Positions 1 to 12,334 of a stretch of 64,000 nt of DNA are shown piece by piece. The translations under genes were made by a program, and so were the position numbers. The stretch is taken from positions 34,205,424 to 34,269,423 of the forward strand of contig OZ021733.1 in the NCBI GenBank assembly GCA_963978545.1, read 5' to 3'. Numbering within the stretch: position 1 is the first letter of the stretch; every line of letters begins with the position of its first letter. This stretch comes from Linyphia triangularis (taxonomy: Eukaryota; Arthropoda; Arachnida; Araneae; Linyphiidae). Below the pieces are notes generated by a model. The model saw only the letters and a program-made list of their open reading frames with translations, was not told where the DNA came from and made no database searches.

Positions 1-1040
1 ATCTCTAAATAAAAATTTCTCAAACCCATGAGTTCAAAGCATTTATACTGATAAGCGTTTCTACATTCTGGTGTTTTCGTCTATATTCTTACTTCCAATT
101 CTTCTAGAAAATTTTGAATATTGGTTCTTGAAATAATCGAAGCGAAACTCTCTTGAATAAATAGTGATGTTCTTGACAAAAACCTATCTGTATGATAAAA
201 AGAGCTTGATAAAGTGCTCTCTTGAAATAAAGATTGATATTCTTAATAAAGAGCTATTTGCATGACCTGCTTTGGAATTAGTTTAGCTCTAATTTTACTT
301 AAGATTTAATATGATCGTGCATTTGCAATAATCATCTTTAATGATACACAATAAAACATAACATATCTGCACTAGAGAGTAAAATATCATGTACAAATTT
401 AATTTATATGAAAAATTATTAGTACAGAAAATTAGTAAATGTAAAACCGCTTATTAGTTTTTTACTACAACTTAGACTATAATTAATGCCAAACGCAGCT
501 ACAAAAATAATGAAGTATAAAACCACTTATTAGTTCTTATTACTACTCAGATTATTACTAATGCCAAAAGTTTTAGTTTATGAATCCCTATTGTGCATAG
601 AAAATGAAAATTTAAATTGTATGAAAAACACTTTCTTAGTAAGTTATTATTTTGACATTCTTATTTTCAATAAATTTGAAAAGAATTAAATATTTAAAAA
701 TAAAACAATTTTACTAACTCATTAGGAAAAGCTAATTTTCGTTCAAATTGAACGCTGAAAAAAAAAAAAAAAAAAAAAAAAATAGCACTTGCCTTCTATC
801 AGACCTACCAATGTTTAGCTCCTTTTTAGACAGAGTCTGATATACTTTATATGCTCTAATAAAATCATATAAATTCTAATGACTGCATTATTATACAATA
901 GATATATCATTGTGATATCATATAATAACAATTATTAAATGAAAGGGTATTTATTGCTAAATTTTACATGACATAATTTAATCTCCGAAGTACAGATATG
1001 TTTGAAAATTAACATTCTGAATTACGAAAGTATAAATTGG
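1..1040 (-). other. Intron following the exchanger exon (left end cut)
   Basis: AT-rich, without recognisable coding segment. It contains a 25-base A run (758-782). Nothing resembling the remaining CBD2 or the alpha-2 repeat appears, so the next coding exon lies left of the window. Confidence 0.8.
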
Positions 1041-1048
1041 TACTCACG
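1041..1048 (-). other. Splice donor closing the exchanger exon
   Basis: The minus strand reads GAAACTAC|GTGAGTA, with the last exon base at 1048 and the GT at 1047-1046. The open frame runs only one codon further before TGA (1046-1044). The exon ends in phase 2, inside CBD2 just after ELIFENNE, which aligns with the junction where mammalian NCX genes switch between alternative cassettes. Confidence 0.9.
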
Positions 1049-2750
1049 TAGTTTCGTTGTTCTCGAAGATCAATTCTCCTTCCATGTGTTCATACTCTTT
1101 TCCTGGTTTGGCTGTGCCCTCCACAGTGCGGAATGGCAAGACCACTCTTCCTCTGGCTCCACTGAATCGGTTTACCCTCAGTTGGTACTCGCCTACAGAT
1201 TCCGTTAACTCCACTTCTGGTTCAGGAAACAAAAAGATTCCAGCATGGTCGTCATCCAAAATCATGACAGTGGCCAAGAAAGGTGTGGTTAGCTCCACAG
1301 GCATTCGTGGCTCCATCCTATCAATGATGTAGTGGGGGTTACTCAGCCTCACGTAAAAATGCTCATCTTCTTCAAAAACGTCATCATCAATGACAGTAAT
1401 AAAGAACTGCTTTTCTGTTTCTCCAGGTCCAAATATCAAGGTACCCTCAGCCTCTTCGTAGTCAGATCCAGCATTGGCAGTGCCATCTTCAGTGTTGTAA
1501 TTGACAGCTACAGCTTCGTTGAGATTGCCTTCCCTGACCACGGTCACGGCAAACTCACCAACATTTTCCATGACTGTGTAGTGGCCAGGATCGAAGCAGA
1601 TGGAAACAATTTGGCGTCGTTCTTCCTTGACCTCATCCTCTTCCTTCTTTTCTATCTTTTCTAACTTTCTCTTCATCAGGTTGGTTCCTCCCATTAGCTT
1701 TCGAGTTGCTTGGATTCTGTAATAAGCTCTACTTTTAGGGCCACGATCCAGAATTTCTTCTCGAGCCATCATCTCTATTTCTTCCATAGTAGCGTCAGGA
1801 TGCTTGCGTCGGAGTTCTCGCAAAATCTGGATATACTGCATTCGGTGTTCTTCGAATTCGCGGACGTCGTTACTCTGTTCTTCCTCAAAATTCTTCACAT
1901 TCCCGTCAGCAACGTGGTTGGTCTTTGTCATGCCCATCTCCAAGTCTTCTCCACCTTCACCTCCGACAATGACGTTCCTCTTATTCATGCGATACTTTTT
2001 AGTCATGTACTTGTAGATCAAAAATTGACGATCTGCTATATAAGCCGTGAGAACTGTAGCCGGGAAGAACATGAAGGTCACCAAACCTTCCCATACCTCA
2101 ATAACGCCAGGAGAAATCAGAGTGAGGATCATGTAGAGCCAGATGTATGCGAACACACTCCAAGTCATAGTGACGAAGAATACCCTCAGATGTTTGATCT
2201 TTCTGTTTTCCGTGCATGGGATAGCCCATACGCAGATTCCAATGATCACAAACATATTGAAGGCTGCACTGCCAACAATAGTGCCAGGGCCAAGCTCTCC
2301 AGCATCGAAATCCTGGGCATATACCTCAATAATAGACAAGAGAATCTCTGGAGCTGAGGATCCCAACGCCATCAAGGTGAGATTGGAAACGGTCTCGTTC
2401 CATATCCGAACACTTATACTTTGCGTCTCGCCATTTGGTTTCTTGATAATGACTTCTTTTTCTTTTGATGTGATCACCTCGATGGAAGCCATGAACCGGT
2501 CAGCTACAATGGACACCCCTACAAAGAGATAGGCCAAGGCTACAAAGTACACAATACCTCGAGCGACGCGGTCGCCACTGCTCAAGTTCTCTTGGGGCAT
2601 CCATACTGGAAGAAGGAGTCCTTCCCTACAAGTGATGGCACCATGGAGGCTGGTTCGATTCTCAGCAGAGTCCACTGTGGATGCCAGACAACTCAGAAGG
2701 AAGAACGTTGCCATGAGGCACCTTCTTATGGTTCTGGATCGTGAATCCAT
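1048..2750 (-). CDS. Calx: Na+/Ca2+ exchanger (SLC8/NCX/Calx), N-terminal coding exon, partial
   Basis: This exon encodes the first 567 residues, plus two bases of the next codon, of a plasma-membrane exchanger that moves Na+ in and Ca2+ out. Residues are counted from the ATG at 2750. A basic start followed by a hydrophobic stretch (about 11-24) forms a signal peptide; NRT at 31 is a glycosylation site. Membrane spans lie near 63-85, 121-145, 152-175, 185-213 and 216-239. The alpha-1 repeat shows GSSAPEILLSIIEV (130-143) and GSAAFNMFVII (160-170), with ion-site candidates E135 and N165. An XIP-like basic segment lies at 241-262. CBD1 (about 383-505) has the Ca2+-site motifs IDDD (454-457) and LDDDHAGIF (498-506). 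CBD2 starts at about 506 and is cut by the exon end. The ATG is chosen because it has a good context (CAAAATGG), precedes the signal peptide, and has an in-frame stop at 2781-2783; the in-frame GTG at 2774 is less likely. Family members are about 900-970 residues, so about 40% is missing to the left. Confidence 0.97.
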
Positions 2751-2927
2751 TTTGAAGTGTTTAGAAAGCCGCACAAGGTTTTAATTCTCGCCTACTGAGA
2801 TCAAGTTCAATCGTCTTCAGTTGAAGATTGCTGTGTCCAAATCGCGTAACCACGCCATTGGGGAAGGCTGAACTGCATTCGCCACTGTCCGCCGATTTGC
2901 TCTTCGTCCAGCAACTGTACTGAAGGC
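2751..2927 (-). other. 5'UTR portion of the exchanger exon
   Basis: Reading leftward on the minus strand, a pyrimidine-rich tract ending in TTCCTTACAG (2928-2937) forms a good splice acceptor, so the exon probably begins at 2927. The 177 bases before the ATG carry stops in the main frame (for example 2781-2783), which supports untranslated status. At least one further non-coding 5' exon would then lie at higher coordinates. A 65-codon open frame crosses this acceptor in another phase and shows no family resemblance. Confidence 0.75.
2807..2878 (-). promoter_or_regulatory. Two overlapping upstream ORFs in the exchanger 5'UTR
   Basis: uORF1 starts with ATG at 2878 and ends in TGA at 2809-2807 (23 codons plus stop). 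uORF2 starts with ATG at 2858 and stops at 2819-2817 (13 codons), in the same phase as the main ORF but closed before it. Both have C at position -3, a weak initiation context, whereas the main ATG has A at -3. Such uORFs often dampen translation; that role is inferred. Confidence 0.6.
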
Positions 2928-2942
2928 CTGTAAGGAACAGAG
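2928..2942 (-). other. Splice acceptor upstream of the exchanger exon
   Basis: The minus strand reads CTCTGTTCCTTACAG|GCCTTC: a pyrimidine-rich tract with a consensus CAG at the boundary. Together with the donor at 1047 it gives an exon of 1880 bases, similar in design to the single large NCX coding exon known in other animals. Confidence 0.7.
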
Positions 2943-5880
2943 ATGGATCGTTAAACATTTCCTTTTGCTTACAGACGAAAAAAAAAACAAGCGTTAAGAA
3001 CAGATCGATAATCGAAGAGAGGCAACGGGAAATGGACTAAAGATAAATAGAAGGTGCGTCCGATATCGTCGACTATTTTAGATAACGAGATATAGCTTCC
3101 TTCATGGCTTACCGGAATAATAATCATAGACTGATATAGACTTTTAATTGACTGTATTGTATAATTCAGAGGCATTCCAGTTTACAACATGCCTGATTAA
3201 GTTTATTTGGTTAGTGAGATAAGTTTGCATTCTCTTAGAGGGGATAAGATAAAGTTTAAAGACCTTTTGTTTCTTCATTCTGGAAGATTTTGATTGTACA
3301 CTTCCTGGGTCAAAAAGGATAATGAAATCCATTAAAAATAAATTTAATTCTAGCAACCAATTTTTATTTTATTACAATATGAAATAAATAATAAAATACT
3401 TTGAAGATAACTATTAGCTTCTCATATTACTTTAAAGTAGAATATAGGCTTGGAGTGTTTCTGTAAATTTCTGAAAATACTTGCTTCATGGCACAATGGC
3501 TTTCACGCATTCTTCTAGAAAAACACACAGTTTAAAAATTCATGGTTAGATAGAAAGATTTATGGCATCTTTGACCGACTTTCAAAAGTCTTGAGACTTA
3601 CTCTAATTGCTTTAAACTCTATACAAATTGGAGTAATTAGTTAGGCGTCATTTCGTTGTAGAAAACCATTCAGGTATGCTTTAATTTTTATAATTCTAAA
3701 GTGAAACAGTATATTTTTCTAACATAAAGCAATTTAAAGAGAAGTCAGCGAAAATTAAGTTTAGTGAATAGCGTTCATGATTTTATGAATAAATCTTACT
3801 TCAGAAATTAAAAGAAAGGCCTTTATTAAAAAAGTATTTAGAGGAAATCTACTTTCAGTCGGGAAAGCGGTTTATTAATAAAATGCGATAAATTTTCGAA
3901 GATAATTTTTAAGAAAAGACTGATGAGAAAAAACGTCTTAAAGGTAGTGATGAATGAAACCGATGCATTTCTTAAAAGTATATATAAGTAATTGATAAAA
4001 AAACAAAACTGCTTAAAATATTAAGCAATTTTTACTTAAAGTTAATCCTTCTTATACAAACTCGTTGCATTTATGAGTTTTTAAGCATGCATAGACTTCA
4101 AAATTCATAAGACGTTATAAAGTTTAGCTTTCAAGATTAAATTACTTTGGTATACATAGCAATAATTTTTATTTTATTTATTTCTAAGTGATTTTGAAAA
4201 AAGAATTCAGTAATAAAATTCATAAAAAAACTTTTTAAAATAGTTTATTCTAAAATTTTATTAATGAAGTAATCTCTAAAATTAGTTTTCTTTTGTTAAA
4301 TGCCCTTCAACGTTAATTCAAAATGTTGCTGAACTTAAATACTTTTTGCATGAAATTAAAAACTTGCAAGCTAATTACTGTCTATTTTAATAGAATAATT
4401 TAACTTTTTTTTAAATGTCTGAAGTTAGATAATACATTTTTTTTTTCTGTTATCTCAATTTATTAAAAATTACAACTTCAGATAAACCGGAAGTAATTTC
4501 GAAAAACACTTAGACTAAAAAAAAAAAAATAAAAAAAAAAAAAAAAAAAAAACTCATGAGTTGAGTGAAAAACACTCAACTCATAGACTCAAGGTACTAA
4601 TGTTTCTTAAATTTGGTCTCAATTATATTTTTATTTAGTATAAATTATAAACAACCTTTGCAAAGTTATATTTTTGTCTGGAATTGTTTAACTCTGAATT
4701 ATTCAATTTCTAATAGTTTTTGTAATCATAATGAGATTCTTCAAGTTTGCAGGAGTGTTTAAAGGTTCAAATGAAATTTATGTTATGATATTTCGTTTGA
4801 ATTCCATTAAAATTATTACCGTAATAAGTTATTAAGAGCCTATAATTATCTTTAAAATCATAATGTCTTATTCTTATTTTTCAAGTTTTTCCAATTGATG
4901 TATTTATTTCTTTGTAAACGGTACAATAAAATACTTGTTATACTCGTTACTTGTTTCAATCAATATTTGTTTTAATCAATACTTGTTTTAATAACTTGTG
5001 AACTATGCATATCTATTGCTGTTAAAGGACTTTTCATTTTTTTTTAATTGCTTATAAATCATATTTTAAATACTTGTTATCATTATCATAATTAAAAGGA
5101 TATTGTTACTTTTAATTATGATAGGTATTAGTTAATATCATGTTGCAAGTATCAACCCTTTCAATCACGCAGCAAACATTTTCATCGCCAATAGTTATTT
5201 AACAACAAAACATTCATTCATTAAATTCCAATTTCAAGATTTCAACTTCAAACTTAAGGTTCATGTTTAAAATATTTATAATAAAATGAAACAAATCAGG
5301 TTTTATGAATGGTATTCTTAGCAAATGAGACAGTTACCTTGCTAAATATACTTAAAAAAGATACTTCATTTGCGAGTATTATCAGCTTTTGAAGATAATC
5401 AGGTATTTAGATAATCTAGTTTTCTTCTTTCCATGACCAATTACGTTCAAAGCAAAGCTATGCGTGCAATCACTATGAAAAAAGACTGAAGTAGGTTGTT
5501 GAAAAGAAAGACTATCTTTCTTTTTTCATTTGAACGGCTTCTTGTTAAAGACAGGAAGCACTAGAAAGTCCAGTGTGTCTGCAGAAACAGTTAAAAAAAA
5601 AAAAAAAAAAAAAAAAGGACACTTCTAAGATGAGTTAATTTTAACCTTTGAAAGCGTGAGGTCTTGTTTTCTGACATTCTTAATCTGAGTATAAAATCGC
5701 TTCGATAGTAAATTGAAAAGTTTGAATAAAAAAGAGTATTGAAAGAAAGTTGGTTGCATTGTAGTTTTCATGCAAAGAGCTACCAGGATTATACAGCTTC
5801 GAAACGTTGTGCTCGGATTGTTGAGATTTGACTAAATTTCAAGGAAGGAACATCTTTAGATCTTTCCCGAAAAACTGCAG
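2943..5880. other. AT-rich non-coding stretch, 5' intron
   Basis: No coding segment or transposon was recognised. It holds A-rich runs at about 4518-4552 and 5593-5617 and a small perfect hairpin at 4556-4584 (listed separately). Confidence 0.6.
4556..4584. repeat. Perfect 12-bp inverted repeat next to an A-tract
   Basis: ATGAGTTGAGTG (4556-4567) is followed by AAAAA and its exact reverse complement (4573-4584). It directly follows a run of about 30 A-rich bases. It may be a relic of a transposon end or a chance hairpin. Confidence 0.6.
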
Positions 5881-5887
5881 CCCACCT

Positions 5888-5990
5888 GATGGCTGTTTGG
5901 TTAGAGCTTCTGGCCTCGCATGCCAAAAGTGCCGGCTGCGAATCCTAGGTTAGGCATTCATCTGTGTTGTGGTTCGGAATTTACGTTAAG
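5888..5990 (+). mobile_element. tRNA-derived SINE head, degraded
   Basis: The stretch reads like a degraded tRNA: an A-box-like TTGGTTAGAGCTTCTGG (5898-5914), an anticodon-arm-like CTCGCATG, and a B-box-like GGCTGCGAATCCT (5934-5946), spaced as in a tRNA. It cannot be a working tRNA because the acceptor stem does not pair. No poly(A) tail or target duplication was found. Confidence 0.6.
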
Positions 5991-6112
5991 TTGTAGGTCC
6001 TGGTTTGATTAGCAGTTATTGTGCATAAAAATAGACCGCTGAGCCTACAAACCAGTCAACCAGAAGAACTGCATAACTTTTGTGTTTTGAATAGAAAATA
6101 TGTCATCAAAAG

Positions 6113-6170
6113 GATGACCGATACTGGGAATCCAACACAAGTCCTCTCGCATGCTAGGACTCAAGTCGAG
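6113..6170 (-). mobile_element. Second tRNA-like SINE fragment, opposite orientation
   Basis: The reverse complement reads CTAGCATGCGAGAGG followed by TTGGATTCCCAGT, resembling an anticodon arm and B box of the same kind of tRNA head as at 5888. No A box is recognisable. The two heads point toward each other about 120 bases apart. Confidence 0.45.
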
Positions 6171-6189
6171 AAGGAACAATAACTTTAGT

Positions 6190-9100
6190 TGCATCTTTCT
6201 TTTACTCTTCAATTGATGATTTTTTATTTTAATTATTTGAGTGGGGAAGGAGGGGGGAAGGAGGCTAGGGAGTTTAATCAGTGATGATAATAGTTAAAGA
6301 GAATAAATTGTAGACACAACTTAAAAATAACCTTGTTATTCAGCCAAATTCGGTTGACTCTAGTAATTTTTTCTTGTCGTAAGAGCTACAAAATGGCTAC
6401 AAAGCACAGTAATAAAGTTAAAATCTACGAAGAAGTTCTGGACTAGAAAAAGTAGACTGATCGCCAAGGGAAATTATCTAGAGGGAAGTTTTCGTAGAGA
6501 TACAGCCCGGCATATGCATAAAATCTGAAAAACTACTACAATGCATTCTGAGAATCAATAAGGGACTATTTTCCATAATAACCCTCGTGCCGACTTATAG
6601 TCAAAGATCGACTTCATCAGAGCACATCCAGTTCTATCGTATGCTTGACACAATCCAATTTGGTGGATATATTTAGATTTTAGAGTAGTTTATTCTAAAA
6701 AAATGTACAGTTGATATTTTAAAAATGATCCCTGAGTAATTTAGACTTGATATTGAGGGAGAAAGGAAAAAAACAAACAAAAAAACCCTGCAGTATTATT
6801 ATTTTCTTTAGCATAACTTACAGAAGTTGTTCAAAATGAAGTTCGGGTTTATTCTTTTCTTCAAATTGGATTTGTTTTGCGAATTTCAAACTCTATGGTA
6901 TACCTAATATTTGCAATAAATTTGGTTGATATTTATCCCAGGGAATTTTCGAAAACTGAGTCTATAAACATTTCTTATATGGTTAACCTGTTCTACATGT
7001 CAAATGTGTAAATCCCTTGACTCAAAAAGAAATTACTCAAGTTAACAGTTTTATAAATCATTTACAAATATCCAAACTATTTATTATTATATATTTAGAT
7101 AATCTATTACTAAAATTACCACGTATCGTGAATTAAAATATGATATTAAATTAATACTTTATTTTTACCACATTTCCTTTTTGATCAAATGAAAGTTGTG
7201 TATTTTTTATCTATTTATTGGGACTATTGATTAGTGATCTAAATATAATTCTCGCATGTTTTAATATGTTCGTGATGCATTGAATATTAATTGATTATCA
7301 AGAAGTTATTTTGAATAATTTAAAAAGGACTTTCTCAACTTATCCTATTGTCACTACTATCTTACTTTTGAAACAAATAACTCGGGTAACAAAAGACACA
7401 AATGAACAGAAAAATCAGTGGACCTTTTTCAGTATATAGGTCGTAGGAGGAACTGTACAATTACTCAAAACAATGTCATAAAGCATTCAAAGTTTTTAGG
7501 CAAAGCTTTCAGAAGAGTTCTTTGAAACTATTTTCTTACTCTCATTAGGGCTATTAAAATACCGTAAAACAAAGTTCAAGAATAAACAAAAAGCAACAAA
7601 AAGTTTTCTGTAAGAGAAAATAACATTAGGATAATTACCATAGTTCAAACAGGTAGGTATGGTCAGAAAACTTACCTTTAAAAACTAAACCTTTATAATT
7701 ACGTATATTTTAAGCTTCATGAATAATTAAATGGCTGAGTAATAAGCAAGCGGTATACTAGGCGCTTTTTAGCATTAAAAACAATTTTCGCATTCCGTTT
7801 CGAAAACAGAAATCTCTAAAGGACCTAGAGTGCTTTTGAACATCTTGTTTTGTAATATATTCTAATTCAGAGACAAAATATTTAGTGGATGTATCTGCTC
7901 TTTAGTTTTCACGGTGAAAAATTATAAACTTATAAAAATAAACAAGATTTCAGGAAATTTTTCATAGGAGTATAGCCTTTTAAAAAGCCGTTTGGTAAAA
8001 AATTTTAATATTATTCAGCTTTGCGTTTTCTTCAACTGGAATACCTTTTCAGTACTTCTTATGTTTATCAGAAAAGGAATTATACATATACTTTTTCATA
8101 AATGAATTAACTTATTTTTTTTTACTTCTTATCTTGTTAACTGACATTATTATTTGAAGTACTTGAAACTTGTGACTTGAAGATTAAGCATCGATAATTG
8201 TGTTAAATATACAAAAAAAAAATTAAAAAAAAATAATAATAATAATAATTACTCTAAAACTCGTTAACCTAAAAATACTTCTTAAATATATCAGAATCAA
8301 AAACAAATTTAAGAAGGAGCCTGACATTAGTCCAACTAAAAGCATTATGATTTTCAAACATCTGTTATCTTTTTTCAAAAATAAAAATCTAAACATTTTT
8401 AAGTTTAAATCATTTTTAAGTATAAAGCAATTTGAAAATTTCTCAATGAGTTTAAAAAGTAAATTTTTCTTATTCGAATAATTTGTAGCTGTCCCTAGAT
8501 ATAATTTACACGAGTAAAAACTTCTTCCGTATATTGTTACGCATTTCCTTTCTTGTGTCTATCTAATATTTTATTTTTTATATTGTTTCTTGACTGGAAT
8601 TGAAATAAAAATTTGCTTTAGGTAATGGAAAGCTTTTTTTATCACTTTAATCCTAGGGTAAAAGAATTGAAATATTGCAAAAGGCTTGAATTATTTCTCC
8701 GTAAAATTACGACACGTCTGGAAAGAATTGAAATGTATAGAGATTAAATGAGTTTACATTTTAATTTGAGAAAGACAGTATTTTAAGAAAGTGAAAACAT
8801 TTTATAGATTTGGTTTGGAAGTGAATTTAACTTTTTTTACTAAAGAAATTAACAAACAAATAAATAGAAAATGCAATTATTTAAAAAATTTTGATATAAA
8901 TGCTTTGATTCAAATAAAGTAAAGAAGAAAGCTGTTTATTTAAATAAATGGGACAACTGTAATAAAGTGTAAAATAATATTATATTACCTAAATGTGTCG
9001 AGTTATACATTCGATATTTTTATAAGTTGTTAGGCATCTGTTTATTTCCTTTATTTTATATTTGACCCTAAGATTGCAATTTGTTTTATTTTATAAAATA

Positions 9101-11699
9101 TATGTACTTTATCATTTCAATCTTGGAATTTGAGAAGATTCAGAACGTTGCATCACAGTTTATTCCTTAAACCTAAAACAATAACATGTAAAGAAAGAAA
9201 GAAACTTTAACGAGTTTAAGTGAGTTTACAGATTTTAATAGGACGAAGATATGCATTTTAAAGGAGAGAATATTTTCAATATTTTTCTCAAGTTGAGATG
9301 AAAGAAGCAATTATCAAGCAATTCTATTTTCAGACATATAAAGAATTAAAAAAAAAATTAAAAAAAATAAGTATTGTTATTACTATGTTTAGTTTAAAGG
9401 CACTGTCTCAAGTTCAATTTTAATTTTAGTTTTAATATTTTAAAGATTGGATTTTAAGGATAATGGTTTTGATGAAAGAATTTTAACAATTTGTAAGTTT
9501 TCTCCATGTTTTAAAAGTTTTCTGTCTAATTTCTTTTTTTAATCTCGCATTAAGTTTTGGTGAAAAAATAGGTAGTCGTCTCAACATTATCCATGCCTCA
9601 ATAGCTACAAAATAGAAAATTGTAGTGTATTCATGAGATGTAATGTGTATCTTACATTTATTGGATATTTCTTTGTGTAATCTGCCATTAAAGTAATTCT
9701 TTTTGACGGTTTTCATAGATTTTTCGAAAAGCTTATTTTAAATGTTATTTTGTACGGGAGAAATTCTTTCATTTAAAATTATTGCTGACCGAATAAGTGT
9801 CCACAAGCATAGGCACCTGCAGGAATTTTTACATGGATTTGCAGTTGCCATACAGAGAATTCAGAGTAGTTTTTGTTCGAACTATAATTTTTTAATAATG
9901 ACTATTAGATTTTCTGCTGAAATATTAATGCATTAATTTTCTGTTCAAATGAGCAAATTAAAACTATAAACTTCTTTTCTGTGAATTTTAGCATTTTATC
10001 TATGTGGGGAGGTTGATGCGCTTTTTTTTTAACGATTTGTTAGTGAATTGTTTATTTATTAACAGATTAATTGCAACGCCTACCATATGTTCTTCGCCTA
10101 CCATACAGACGCTGTGTCATTCGTTCGAAAAAAACAAGTGCATCCTCTTGAACTAAATTTTCAGAGAGTTAAATAAGAAAATTGACTGAGTGTAAATTAC
10201 AAATGCTTTATATGTTTATTATTTGCATCATACTAGGCCATTTTTTCGTAAAATGTCTAATGAATATGTTAACTTAAAATATAAATGAAATGTTTATAGA
10301 TGAAAGCATTTAATTAGCAGATATGAAACTGCATAGTAATGAATTTACTGGAAAAATAAATAAATGTATATTTGCGCAGTATATTTAACTCTTAAACGGA
10401 ACGTGAGGCTAATGAAGCAATTAACTGTCTTCTTTATGTGTTAAATACGGGTTTCTTCATAAGTGCAAGTATTGGTTAACATGAAATAAATTTGATGTTT
10501 CTTAGTTTATTGTTGAAAATGCAATAATTGTATAACATTTTCTATGTTTAAAATTTCAACAAACTCCATGAATATCAATTACGATAGATTATTGTGATCA
10601 ATTATGATACAAAAGAAGCTGTTCACTGAACAAATTTTCAGCTATTGTTATAACGCCAAAGTAGAAATATTCCATATTATTACAAGATTTAAAGAAACTT
10701 TGAATGATGCACAAAATTAACCTATTATAATTTCAGAAGACTTATTATAAACGAGTAAAAATATTTCTTATATTTATTGAAAATACATAATTATCAAAAC
10801 TGTTATTTGATCTGAAAAGGTAGAATAATAACCCTATAGCTTTTAAAATATACTTTGTTTGAGTATTTAACAATTAAGTCGATGCATCATCTTGTAAATT
10901 TGTAGGAATGAAGTTTTAATTTAATAATGATAAATAAAATTTCTCAGTTCACCATCTCTAAACCTATTAATTTTTCATTAAGTCGTATGCAAACAATATT
11001 TGGAAATGGGTAGCAATTCAATTCCGTTTTCTTTAAATCGAAATAGCTTGTAACAGGTTATTAATTAGTAAACAAAGATTTAAACACTCAGAAAATTTCA
11101 TTTCAATATTTCTCCGATAGAAAAAAAGTGTAAATATTATTCTACCCAATTTAACCTAGAATTGAAATTTGATTAAACTTAGAATTTGTAAGTATCCACA
11201 AATGTGAACGTATTTATTACTTATGATCAATATTTTTTATGTTGATCATTCATCGCTCAATTTTCTTCGTGGAGTTAAATTTAAAAACCGCTATATTGTA
11301 GCACATGAAGACTTCTTAGATATTCGGGATAATTTACATAAATGGCTTTATTATAAAGTAATCGAAAGCAGGCTCCAAATTTAGCAAAGCTTCATCGAAT
11401 ATATTGGATTTTTTTTAAATAATATTTATGAATCGAGATAAGATGAGATTAATTTTCGACTTATTTTCTCGTAACTTTTGTAACAATTATATGTAGAAGA
11501 GAAGAACGCCACTTATTCAAGCTGATTTTAAACATTCAAAATGCAATTACGCCTAAACTCTAAGCATATCTGAAAAGTTGAAATAAATAATTTATTTTAA
11601 AATAGCTACGGGGGAGAATAATCTCTCCATGGTAGAAATGATTTCAAACTGGATAGTTTTTTAAAGTTGACAGTGGCTAGAGTTTTCAAAAGTAAAAAC
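6190..11699. other. AT-rich non-coding stretch
   Basis: Nothing coding is recognisable; open frames here are short and low in complexity. Small features are an (AAT)n run near 8232-8250 and an 18-bp tandem pair (CGCCTACCATA) near 10077-10106. Confidence 0.55.
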
Positions 11700-11704
11700 T
11701 ATAA

Positions 11705-11951
11705 CATGAGGGCCTGAGAAGCAAAGGGGTCCAAGTGACTTGTTTAAAATTCTGAATCCGGAACGGATTCTGCGCCAAGGTGATTTTCGCCAAAAAATGG
11801 CAGCCCCGCCATTTTTTTAAGGACAAGCGAACTGCCTATGGTTGCCATAATTTGGCGCGGTTTGATGTAAATAATTCTTGGCGCAGAATCCGTGCCAGAT
11901 TCGGAATTTTAACCAAGTCACTTGGAACCCTTTGCTTCTCAAGCCCTCATG
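11705..11951. mobile_element. Palindromic MITE with TATAA target duplications
   Basis: The 247-bp element is a near-perfect foldback. The left end CATGAGGGCCTGAGAAGCAA and the reverse complement of the right end, CATGAGGGCTTGAGAAGCAA, differ at one base, and pairing continues about 100 bp inward on each side through a GATTCTGCGCCAAG motif. TATAA flanks both sides (11700-11704 and 11952-11956), consistent with a 5-bp target duplication. No transposase is present, so it is non-autonomous; the superfamily is not assigned. Confidence 0.85.
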
Positions 11952-12052
11952 TATAATCGGTAAATAAATTTATTAATCTTCCCCTTTTAAGTTATAATTT
12001 TAATTGAATGATCGCAATAATATCAATTGCCATAAAACTAATTTAACAACTT

Positions 12053-12334
12053 AGCTGCCGGTCTCGCGCCGGCGCGAGATGCCTACCTACCAACTTTTAT
12101 GAGCCAGTACGGCGCCGGCATCGCGCGAAGTAACATGCTAACGTGTCTGCACTGCGCTTGAACGTTATAACTTCGTTGGCGAACAATTGGTTTTTAGTTA
12201 TATAAATAATAATATGAATGATAAACGATTTATGTAAATTAAAGTCTGTAAAATCATGATCTCGCACCGGCGCGAGACCCGGCACTGATAGAGAGAATTC
12301 CTTTCGCAGTGCCGGTCTCGCGCCGGTGCGTGAT
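12053..12334. repeat. Cluster of CpG-rich palindromes in AT-rich DNA
   Basis: Three copies of a GCCGGTCTCGCGCCGGYGCG-type unit occur: 12057-12080 (+), 12259-12286 (-) and 12309-12333 (+). The first contains the perfect 18-bp palindrome TCTCGCGCCGGCGCGAGA (12062-12079). The second and third form a hairpin of about 28 bp with a 20-base loop. A related GGCGCCGGCATCGCGCG lies at 12111-12127. This may be the terminal inverted repeats of a small transposon, possibly nested, but ends and target duplications are unclear. Confidence 0.7.

Noticed and set aside
1057..2532. Plus-strand open frames of 70-215 codons across the exchanger exon
   Set aside because: They are antisense shadows of the exchanger coding sequence; the minus frame has full family motifs.
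2748..2774. GTG at 2774 as the exchanger start
   Set aside because: It is GTG rather than ATG, and the ATG at 2750 has a good context and is followed directly by the signal peptide.
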